Positions 1 through 5,453 of a DNA stretch of 9,004 bases are shown in pieces. Position 1 is the stretch's first letter; every line of letters begins with the position of its first letter. The DNA is from Methanosarcinales archaeon (GTDB taxonomy: Archaea > Halobacteriota > Methanosarcinia > Methanosarcinales > Methanocomedenaceae), in the NCBI GenBank assembly GCA_023136155.1, contig JAGLRT010000112.1, positions 1-9,004 of the forward strand, given 5' to 3'. The position numbers were made by a program, and so were the translations under genes. The notes under the pieces are model-generated. The model worked only from the letters and a program-made list of their open reading frames with translations, was not told the DNA's origin and ran no database searches.

Positions 1-550
1 TTATGATCTTGGTATTCTGTTCCTTTAGGTTCTCGAATGTTCCTTTGTCCCCCTGCCAGAGCTGGTCATGGCCACAGCATTGCATCTGTATAAGCTTGGG
101 GTCCTGATCTATACTTTTTAGTAATTTCACTGATGATTCTGCAATTAATTTGAAATCCACATCCAGATCGAAGAACATATCATGAAAATCAAGACAACCG
201 GGATAATAACCGATCTTTGATTCACTGTTTTCTGCCTCATCGAGGCTGGTTTTGCTTTCTTCCAGATCTGTCATCATGTCGGTTAACAGGTTGAAGACTC
301 CCTTGTGAACTAATTCACCACCTTCCTTACCATCCCTTTCTTCCTTTACAAATTCTGGATATTCAACGCCCTGCGGGCAACTGTCATAACAGAGACCGCA
401 AGTAAGACAATTCCAGATATCATCTGTTTCAATCCCGTATACGTTATTGACATAAATGGTGTTTCTAGGGGAGGTTTTTACAACCCTCCTGACCGGACAA
501 ATGGCAGTACATTTTCCACATTGATAACAAAGTTGAATATTAGACGACGT
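1..550 (-). CDS. HdrD/HdrC-like Fe-S oxidoreductase (two 4Fe-4S motifs plus CCG domain), partial, no canonical start
   Basis: This is the N-terminal ~183 codons of an iron-sulfur electron-transfer protein whose 3' part lies beyond the left edge. Numbering from codon 550-548, two ferredoxin motifs CX2CX2CX3CP are seen at C8/C11/C14/C18 and C48/C51/C54/C58. A CCG-domain signature follows (YYPGC at 115-119, then 38 residues, then CCGH at 158-161). This order, HdrC-like ferredoxin followed by HdrB-like CCG domain, is that of HdrD and related heterodisulfide reductase-like or GlpC/LutA-like proteins; the partner and substrate cannot be told from the fragment. The frame is closed by TAA at 551-553, and no ATG, GTG or TTG occurs before M92 (275-277), after both clusters. 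A Shine-Dalgarno-like AGGTGA (556-561) sits 5 nt before ACG at 548-550, so ACG occupies the expected start position. It may be a mutated ATG, a sequence error or a rare start. The gene identity is fairly sure; whether it is expressed is not. Confidence 0.8.
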
Positions 551-555
551 TTAAC

Positions 556-561
556 TCACCT
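556..561 (-). promoter_or_regulatory. Shine-Dalgarno site of the HdrD-like gene
   Basis: On the minus strand AGGTGA, in the context GTAGGTGA, matches the archaeal anti-SD complement GGAGGTGA at seven of eight positions. It lies 5 nt upstream of the ACG at 548-550, which is the main argument that translation was meant to begin at that codon. Confidence 0.55.
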
Positions 562-604
562 ACCTATTAGATTCTCACTTTAATTATGCTTATTAAACAT
601 TTCG

Positions 605-615
605 TTTTAAATATA
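605..615 (-). promoter_or_regulatory. candidate TATA box for the HdrD-like gene
   Basis: The minus strand reads TATATTTAAAA. A start site about 25 nt downstream would leave a leader of roughly 30 nt, enough to include the Shine-Dalgarno site at 556-561. The region is AT-rich, so the match is only suggestive. Confidence 0.35.
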
Positions 616-835
616 TGGTTCAAATAAAGATATATTAGTGCTAAGCATGATGTTTTAAGGAAAGAAAAATTTAGGATTATTGCTAATCGGGACAATTTTC
701 ATTCACCATAGCTATTATTAAAAATTTGTTAGTTACGCACTTTATTAAATGATCTTTAATAAGAGTCATTTTTAGAGTCATTATTATTACCGGCCATATG
801 TTCTTTTTCTAATATAAAGAGATATAGCAATTATG

Positions 836-866
836 TTATAATCTCATTATAATTATATATATAATT
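836..866. repeat. adjacent dyad and 16-base perfect palindrome
   Basis: TTATAAT (836-842) and ATTATAA (846-852) form a 7-bp inverted repeat around CTC. It overlaps by two bases a perfect palindrome AATTATATATATAATT at 851-866. All arms are A/T only, so part of this can arise by composition. Confidence 0.5.
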
Positions 867-944
867 TATTCATGTGATTCTGGAAATTACATACGGCCCT
901 GAGACATAATTATCTTTATAATCATTATGTATCGGCTTTTTTGA

Positions 945-965
945 TAGATTTATCACAAAAATCTA
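945..965. repeat. 7-bp inverted repeat upstream of ychF
   Basis: TAGATTT (945-951) and AAATCTA (959-965) are perfect inverted arms separated by 7 nt. They lie about 50 bases upstream of the ychF TATA-like box, a place where an archaeal activator or repressor could bind. No regulator is identified. Confidence 0.4.
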
Positions 966-1011
966 CCACTATACGTTGGCATTTTTGTCCCAAGGCCATT
1001 ACATACCAAAA

Positions 1012-1020
1012 CTATAAAAT
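1012..1020 (+). promoter_or_regulatory. candidate TATA box of ychF
   Basis: CTATAAAAT is centred about 29 nt before the ATG at 1045 and preceded by an A-rich BRE-like stretch. With the usual ~25 nt between TATA centre and transcription start, the mRNA would begin almost at the ATG. This agrees with the absence of a Shine-Dalgarno sequence and suggests a leaderless or near-leaderless message. Confidence 0.5.
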
Positions 1021-1044
1021 CAAGTTAGGTTCAAGATATAAATA

Positions 1045-2220
1045 ATGTCAATTTCCATAGGACTAGCGGGAAAACCAAATTCAGGGAAAAGTACCTTTTT
1101 CAAGGCTGCTACACTTGCAAACGTAGAGATTGCAAATCATCCATTTACCACAATTGATGCAAACCATGGTATCACCTATGTCAGGACTTTGTGTCCATGC
1201 AAAAAGCTGGGAAAACCTTGCGGGCAGTGCCAGGATGGTGTCAGGTATGTACCAGTAGAGGTTATTGATGTGGCCGGCCTGGTACCAGATGCCCATAAGG
1301 GCAGAGGATTAGGTAATGCGTTTCTGGACAACCTGAGGCAGGCCAATGCAATCATTCACGTAATAGATGTATCAGGTGGTACCGATATTGAAGGCAACCC
1401 GGTGGGCATAGGCAAGCATGACCCGCTTGAGGATATCGAGTTTTTGGAACATGAGATTACCATGTGGATGTTCGGCATCCTGAAGCGCAACTGGGACCGC
1501 CTGTCCCGCAGGATACAAGCTGAAAATCTCAAACTTGAACATGTAATATCTGACCAATTGCAGGGCGCAGGTGTCAGTGTACATCATGCAAGGGTCGCAC
1601 TGTCTAAGACATCCATGTCTGATAATCCTGCAAAATGGACCGACGATGAGATGATAGCGCTTTCAGATGCCCTGAGGCTGGCAAGCAAACCATTGATGAT
1701 TGCAGCCAACAAAATGGATGTAGCCCCGCCCGAACTGCTGGAGCGCCTCATGTCAGCGGACAGGATAGTGGTACCCACATCTGCGGCAGCCGAACTGGCA
1801 TTGCGCATGGCTGCAAAGAGTGATGCAATAGCATACCGACCCGGTGATAAAGAATTCGTGATGAATGATGGACTCAGTGACGCACAGAAGGCAGCACTGG
1901 ACAAGATCAAGATGTTGATAGATGAAAATGGTAGTACTGGTATCCAGGAATGTATCAATACTGCAGTGTTGCAACTGCTTGACCAGGTGGTCGCCTACCC
2001 GGTTGAAGACGAGAACAAGTACACGGATAAGAAGGGGAGAATGCTGCCTGATGCCTATTTGATGAAAAGCGGTTCAACAGCCCATGACCTGGCATATCTG
2101 GTACATACCGATATCGGAGAAGGATTCCTACATGCTGTAGATGCAAAAACCAAGATGCGTCTTGGTGAAAAGCATGAAGTTGAAGCTGGTGATGTGATTA
2201 AGATCGTTTCTACAAAGTAG
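1045..2220 (+). CDS. ychF: YchF/OLA1-family GTP-binding protein (archaeal Obg-type with TGS domain)
   Basis: A cytosolic P-loop NTPase of the YchF branch of the Obg family, proteins that associate with ribosomes and translation. The G1 loop GKPNSGKST is at residues 9-17, the G3 DVAG at 75-78 followed by the family's HKGRGLGN stretch (84-91), and the G4 NKMD at 222-225. A helical insertion lies between G3 and G4, and a C-terminal TGS domain covers roughly 315-391. The G4 motif is the canonical GTP-specific NKxD, unlike the altered motif that makes bacterial YchF and human OLA1 prefer ATP, so GTP is the expected nucleotide. An archaeal-style cysteine-rich segment, C50-x-C52 and C59-x2-C62, sits just before G3 and may bind metal. 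The length of 391 aa suits archaeal family members. It is the only complete plus-strand gene, convergent with xseB and 37 bases from it. The exact cellular role in archaea is not established. Confidence 0.93.
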   Translation: MSISIGLAGKPNSGKSTFFKAATLANVEIANHPFTTIDANHGITYVRTLCPCKKLGKPCGQCQDGVRYVPVEVIDVAGLVPDAHKGRGLGNAFLDNLRQANAIIHVIDVSGGTDIEGNPVGIGKHDPLEDIEFLEHEITMWMFGILKRNWDRLSRRIQAENLKLEHVISDQLQGAGVSVHHARVALSKTSMSDNPAKWTDDEMIALSDALRLASKPLMIAANKMDVAPPELLERLMSADRIVVPTSAAAELALRMAAKSDAIAYRPGDKEFVMNDGLSDAQKAALDKIKMLIDENGSTGIQECINTAVLQLLDQVVAYPVEDENKYTDKKGRMLPDAYLMKSGSTAHDLAYLVHTDIGEGFLHAVDAKTKMRLGEKHEVEAGDVIKIVSTK

Positions 2221-2257
2221 TTTTCATAACAAAACCAAGATGGGGAGATATAGTAAA

Positions 2258-2494
2258 TCAGTACGATTCTATTTCCATCTCTTCGGTTTTGTTCTCTTCA
2301 ACCAGTTTTTCTACCTTCTGCCTTGCAGTTTCCAGTTTTGATGAGCACAGGCGGGTAAGGGCTATACCCTGCTCGAACAGTACAAGGCTCTCATCAAGGG
2401 ACAGGTCGCCTTCTTCTATCTTATTGGTTATATCTTCCAGTTCTGCCATTGCGTCTTCAAAATTGATGTCATCTTTATCAGTGTCTGCGTTCAA
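2258..2494 (-). CDS. xseB: Exodeoxyribonuclease VII small subunit
   Basis: The 78-residue protein is the small helical subunit of exonuclease VII, which pairs with XseA to degrade single-stranded DNA to oligonucleotides in both directions. The family signature is clear: FEDAMAELEDI near residues 12-22, then GDLSLDESLVLFEQGIAL at about 29-46 and a C-terminal helix with LETARQKVEKL. The length is normal (the E. coli protein is about 80 aa). Translation starts at TTG (2492-2494), which overlaps the xseA stop as TTGA. A strong GGAGGA lies 6 nt upstream inside the end of xseA, which decides this start and indicates translational coupling. The first internal methionine would cut into the conserved helix. 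The gene is a typically bacterial one that also occurs in some euryarchaea, including Methanosarcina relatives as far as I recall. Confidence 0.95.
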   Translation of the reverse strand: MNADTDKDDINFEDAMAELEDITNKIEEGDLSLDESLVLFEQGIALTRLCSSKLETARQKVEKLVEENKTEEMEIESY

Positions 2495-3720
2495 ATTTTA
2501 TCCTCCGTATCTGTTACTTTGCAGAATATCTTTCCGTCAATTACTCGCATCTCCAGTGCATCCCCTTTTTTAGTATCTTCAACACCCCTTACCACCATGC
2601 CTTCATGCATTACGATGGTGTACCCTCGCTTCAATGTATTCAGCGGGCTCACAGCATTGAGTTTACCCACACACGATTCCAGGTGTTTGTTGTGCATTTC
2701 AAGTTCCCGGTCCATGGTGAGCGCAAAGCGAGTCCCAAGTTCGTCCACGCGCTGGAAATGCTGGTTCAATGTACCCACCAGGCGCCTGGCATCAACTCGA
2801 TTTTCGAGATGTGAAAGATGATTATTGTGATGAGCGACCAGATCTTTGATGGATGATATGAGATGTGACCGGGCCGTATCTACCCGGATCATCACTTCAT
2901 TCCGGTCAGGTACTACCAGTTCAGCAGCGGCTGATGGGGTTGGTGCCCGGATGTCAGCTGTCAGGTCTGCCACGGTAAAATCTGTTTCATGCCCTACTGC
3001 AGATACCACAGGAATCTTTGAATCATAGATCGCCCCGGCAACCTGCTCACTGTTAAATGGCCACAGGTCTTCAAGGGAACCTCCGCCCCTGGCAAGGATA
3101 ATAACATCAATGTCCATACTGTTCAGGCGCTTGATGGAATTTACTATACTATCCACGGCATTTCCACCCTGGACCACGGTAGGGGACAGCAGTATATTCA
3201 CCGGGAATCTGCGCCGGGTCACATTAATAATATCATGCAATACGGCCCCGGTAGGAGATGTTGCTACTCCAATGCATCTGGGAAATTGTGGTAATGCCTT
3301 TTTGTGCCCGGCATCGAATAATCCCTGGGCTGACAGTTTTTTCTTTAATTTCTCCAGTGCTATGTGCATTTCCCCGATACCATCGGGCCTGAGGGCCGTC
3401 ACCACAAGCTGGTAACTCCCCCTGACTTCATACACATCTATGTCGCCCCGGGCAAGCAATTTCATACCCACTTCAGGCTGGAAGGTCAGGTTTCGACAGT
3501 GGTTCCTGAACATCACGCAGTTTAACTGGGAGCGGCTATCTTTCAGGGTGAAGTACTTGTGTCCCGAACTGTGATTGGTAAGGTTCGATATTTCACCCCG
3601 CACCCATATCTTTCGAAGGTGGTAATCACTGCTTAACATATCATGGATATAATGGTTGAGTTCACCAACTGAACAGATGTCGGTTTTCTCAGGGTCAGAC
3701 TGGAAATCTAGCAAATTCAC
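2491..3720 (-). CDS. xseA: Exodeoxyribonuclease VII large subunit
   Basis: The catalytic subunit of exonuclease VII, acting on single-stranded DNA in repair and recombination. An N-terminal OB-fold spans about residues 15-112 (VRGEISN at 40-46, HKYFTLKD at 54-61). The nuclease core follows, with GVATSPTGAVLHDI at 151-164, ARGGGSLEDLW at 210-220 and GHETDFTVAD at 243-252. D163, R211, H244 and D247 match the positions reported as important in the E. coli enzyme. The conserved SPLNTLKRGY is at 358-367, near the C-terminus. At 409 aa it is shorter than the E. coli protein (~456 aa), mainly in the coiled-coil stalk region at about 280-350. The start is GTG at 3718-3720 with no clear Shine-Dalgarno; no ATG lies nearby, and the conserved VGELN begins at residue 18. 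It overlaps xseB by four bases (TTGA), forming a two-gene operon. A weak TATA-like CTATAGATTA lies about 50-60 nt upstream. Confidence 0.95.
   Translation of the reverse strand: MNLLDFQSDPEKTDICSVGELNHYIHDMLSSDYHLRKIWVRGEISNLTNHSSGHKYFTLKDSRSQLNCVMFRNHCRNLTFQPEVGMKLLARGDIDVYEVRGSYQLVVTALRPDGIGEMHIALEKLKKKLSAQGLFDAGHKKALPQFPRCIGVATSPTGAVLHDIINVTRRRFPVNILLSPTVVQGGNAVDSIVNSIKRLNSMDIDVIILARGGGSLEDLWPFNSEQVAGAIYDSKIPVVSAVGHETDFTVADLTADIRAPTPSAAAELVVPDRNEVMIRVDTARSHLISSIKDLVAHHNNHLSHLENRVDARRLVGTLNQHFQRVDELGTRFALTMDRELEMHNKHLESCVGKLNAVSPLNTLKRGYTIVMHEGMVVRGVEDTKKGDALEMRVIDGKIFCKVTDTEDKI
2501..2506 (-). promoter_or_regulatory. strong Shine-Dalgarno for xseB
   Basis: The minus strand reads GGAGGA, 6 nt before the TTG start of xseB and inside the last codons of xseA. 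It is the best ribosome-binding match in the window and compensates for the weak TTG start. Confidence 0.8.
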
Positions 3721-3786
3721 GTACTATAATTGACAGGATATAGTATGAGGTTTTTGATAGGGGAGTGAAAGTAATCTATAGACCTA

Positions 3787-4245
3787 TCATGAGCTGTTTA
3801 CAAACGAATCCAGTGTCATCATTCCTTCCATTTCATCTTCCTTTATCGTTGAAGAATGGAAAACAGAACTGTGCACCATTATAGGTGCATTTGTGCGCAC
3901 AGCAAGGGAGATGCAGTCACTGGGTCTTGCATCTATTTCAATAGTAGTATCATCGTAGTTCAGGCTGAGCCTTGCATAATATATACCATCCTTAATCTCA
4001 TCTATAAACACGCAGGAGATATTGGCATCCAGCCTCTCGAGAATCGATGTAATGAGGTCATGTGTCATAGGCCTGGGCGTGATTAAGTTGTTGGCAGCCG
4101 AATTTATGGATACTCCTTCAGACATCCCTACATAGATGGGCATTATTTCACCGTCTTCATTAGAGATTATGACAACCGGGGTCAAACCGTGCAGTGTATT
4201 GGTCATGTACACACCAATTACATCCACTGGAATGAAATCATTCAT
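3787..4245 (-). CDS. Bifunctional nuclease (BFN/DUF151) domain protein
   Basis: A 152-residue single-domain protein of the DUF151/BFN family. The diagnostic elements are a central RPMTHDL (58-64) and the core DARPSDCISLAVRTNAPI (106-123), normally DARPSDAIALALR-APIFV, preceded by IYYARL (88-93). Plant members have been reported to have RNase and DNase activity; the function of the short prokaryotic forms is largely unknown, so nuclease activity here is only inferred. The ATG at 4243-4245 has no Shine-Dalgarno but has a TATA-like box about 29 nt upstream, suggesting a leaderless message. The gene lies 64 bases downstream of the MetE-like gene and 66 bases upstream of xseA, all on the minus strand. 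This places it beside a DNA nuclease, though the separate promoter argues against a firm functional link. No signal peptide or membrane segment is seen. Confidence 0.9.
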   Translation of the reverse strand: MNDFIPVDVIGVYMTNTLHGLTPVVIISNEDGEIMPIYVGMSEGVSINSAANNLITPRPMTHDLITSILERLDANISCVFIDEIKDGIYYARLSLNYDDTTIEIDARPSDCISLAVRTNAPIMVHSSVFHSSTIKEDEMEGMMTLDSFVNSS

Positions 4246-4260
4246 ATGGTATGTTATTGG

Positions 4261-4272
4261 AAGACGTGTCTT
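4261..4272. repeat. short inverted repeat at the DUF151 promoter
   Basis: AAGAC-GT-GTCTT is a perfect 5-bp dyad with a 2-nt centre. It lies between the TATA-like box and the predicted transcription start of the DUF151 gene, the usual position for an archaeal repressor operator. It is short enough to be chance. Confidence 0.35.
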
Positions 4273-4278
4273 AAAAAG
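4270..4278 (-). promoter_or_regulatory. candidate TATA box of the DUF151 gene
   Basis: The minus strand reads CTTTTTAAG, centred about 29 nt before the ATG at 4245, giving a predicted start site at or a few bases before the ATG. Its downstream edge overlaps a small dyad at 4261-4272. Confidence 0.45.
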
Positions 4279-4309
4279 CTTTAGGGCTTAGATAGTAGAA
4301 GGTGGTAGG

Positions 4310-5347
4310 TTACAGTCCATGGCGGAACATTTCCATACCTTTTGCCGTGTTATTTAGCAGTTGCTGTGCCATATCCTGGGTGGGCCATGAACCCAGGCCG
4401 CAATCAGGTCCGGCATATTTGATGCTGTCACCGAACATCTTGTATATACTGGATAGCCTGCCCGCTATTACATCTGGTGTTTCCATTTGGGTGACCACTT
4501 CTTTTATTCGGTCAGTTTCCTTCCAGACATTGGTGTTGTATTTTTCGTTGAGGGCGGCAGTCAGGCCAAATATGTCTGTGCGAGCTATACCTACTCTGAG
4601 GAAAGTATCAGATGTGGTAAGGTCTGAGCGTTCGATGAGTTCAAGATATGAGGGATTTGCTGCTGATTCCACTCCTATGACGTTAATGGATGGGACTTCA
4701 CACACCAGTTTATAATTAAGAGGAGAATGCAGGTGTATTTCGGTGTCTATGCCGTGGCTTTGGGCGGTCTGTCCAGCTATGTTGAGTGCTTTTATTGTAT
4801 CTTCATCGGCGTGCATTATCTGTGGGTTTATACCAATACTAGGCTCGTCAATGGATACAGTGACTACTTCAAGGTCGTCAGAGTAGTTGATTGCATTCTT
4901 AACAAACCTGTCAATGCTTTTTGCTATTGTCAGCAATACATCGCTGTATGATGTCCCGCCGAACTCTTGTTGGTATAGCTCTAAAGGTCCAGTGGCGCAC
5001 ACTCGAATCTTAAGGGCTTCGCCTTGCCGGGCCCTGTACTCACCTGCAAGGGTGGAAATAGCTTCCATTTCCAGGATTTTTGCATCGGATTCCCTGACCA
5101 GTAGGGGTTCTTCAGTCCGTTCGGGGTCGTTAATAATGTTCAGGAACTGTTTGTTCATATCCTGAAACTGAGGGTACGTGGGGACTTCCACACCTGCTTT
5201 TATCTTCTGCTGCATTGAATGGGCGATTGTCCGGAACAGGAGTTCGTCTTCTTGCCTGGATGCAGCGGCTCGTGCTATCCAATCCCTTGAAATGTTGGGT
5301 GGGAGAGGATAACTACCGATGTCGTCAAAGGTAATATCATGGGTCAT
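4310..5347 (-). CDS. MetE C-terminal-like cobalamin-independent methionine synthase family protein
   Basis: A 345-residue TIM-barrel protein of the MetE/MesA/UROD-like methyltransferase superfamily, corresponding to the catalytic C-terminal half of MetE. Archaeal relatives transfer a methyl group, typically from a methylcorrinoid, to homocysteine to make methionine. Visible elements are TFDDIGSYPLPP (6-17), a central VSIDEPSIG near 161-169, the zinc-site region IHLHSP (204-209), GVES (225-228) and GPDCGLGSW (313-321). By alignment with E. coli MetE, H207, E227 and C316 match His641, Glu665 and Cys726, but Cys643 is replaced by P209, so one of four zinc ligands appears missing. The enzyme may use another ligand, or act on a different substrate. 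I chose the ATG at 5345-5347; a GTG at 5366-5368 would add VASLLFH. No Shine-Dalgarno precedes either. A TATA-like TATTATTATTG lies about 30 nt before the ATG. Family assignment is good, the exact reaction uncertain. Confidence 0.8.
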   Translation of the reverse strand: MTHDITFDDIGSYPLPPNISRDWIARAAASRQEDELLFRTIAHSMQQKIKAGVEVPTYPQFQDMNKQFLNIINDPERTEEPLLVRESDAKILEMEAISTLAGEYRARQGEALKIRVCATGPLELYQQEFGGTSYSDVLLTIAKSIDRFVKNAINYSDDLEVVTVSIDEPSIGINPQIMHADEDTIKALNIAGQTAQSHGIDTEIHLHSPLNYKLVCEVPSINVIGVESAANPSYLELIERSDLTTSDTFLRVGIARTDIFGLTAALNEKYNTNVWKETDRIKEVVTQMETPDVIAGRLSSIYKMFGDSIKYAGPDCGLGSWPTQDMAQQLLNNTAKGMEMFRHGL

Positions 5348-5453
5348 ATGAAACAATAATGACGCCACACAATAATAATACCTTCTGGAATAAGAGTCAC
5401 AATGGTCAATATGTATTGAGCCATTTCAATTAACCCGAATTCAGTAGATTAAC

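Larger units (their letters stand above)
551..1044. other. AT-rich divergent intergenic region without a gene
   Basis: These ~490 bases separate the minus-strand HdrD-like gene from the plus-strand GTPase. I see no coding sequence, tRNA-like fold or CRISPR-like repeat. The stretch holds candidate TATA boxes for both flanking genes and a cluster of short dyads. These are TTATAAT-CTC-ATTATAA (836-852), a perfect 16-base palindrome (851-866), ACATAAT/ATTATGT (904-910 and 924-930) and TAGATTT/AAATCTA (945-951 and 959-965). The length is generous for two promoters, so a small RNA or regulator-binding region is possible but unproven. Confidence 0.6.

Noticed and set aside
551..1044. Search for tRNA, CRISPR repeats or transposon ends in the large gap
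   Set aside because: No cloverleaf-like T-loop sequence, no repeated spaced units and no target-site duplications were seen; only short A/T-rich dyads.
1584..1958. Minus-strand open frame of 124 codons inside ychF
   Set aside because: It is serine- and alanine-rich, antisense to the conserved GTPase core, with no motif or ribosome-binding site; an antisense shadow.
3110..3415. Plus-strand open frame of 101 codons inside xseA
   Set aside because: It is antisense to highly conserved XseA motifs and has no domain of its own; such frames arise from codon bias on the opposite strand. The same applies to the frames antisense to xseB, the MetE-like gene and psmB.
5348..5368. GTG start of the MetE-like protein seven codons upstream
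   Set aside because: No Shine-Dalgarno supports it and the added residues VASLLFH are not family-like. The ATG at 5347 gives the expected TFDDIGSYPLP near the N-terminus. It is not fully excluded.
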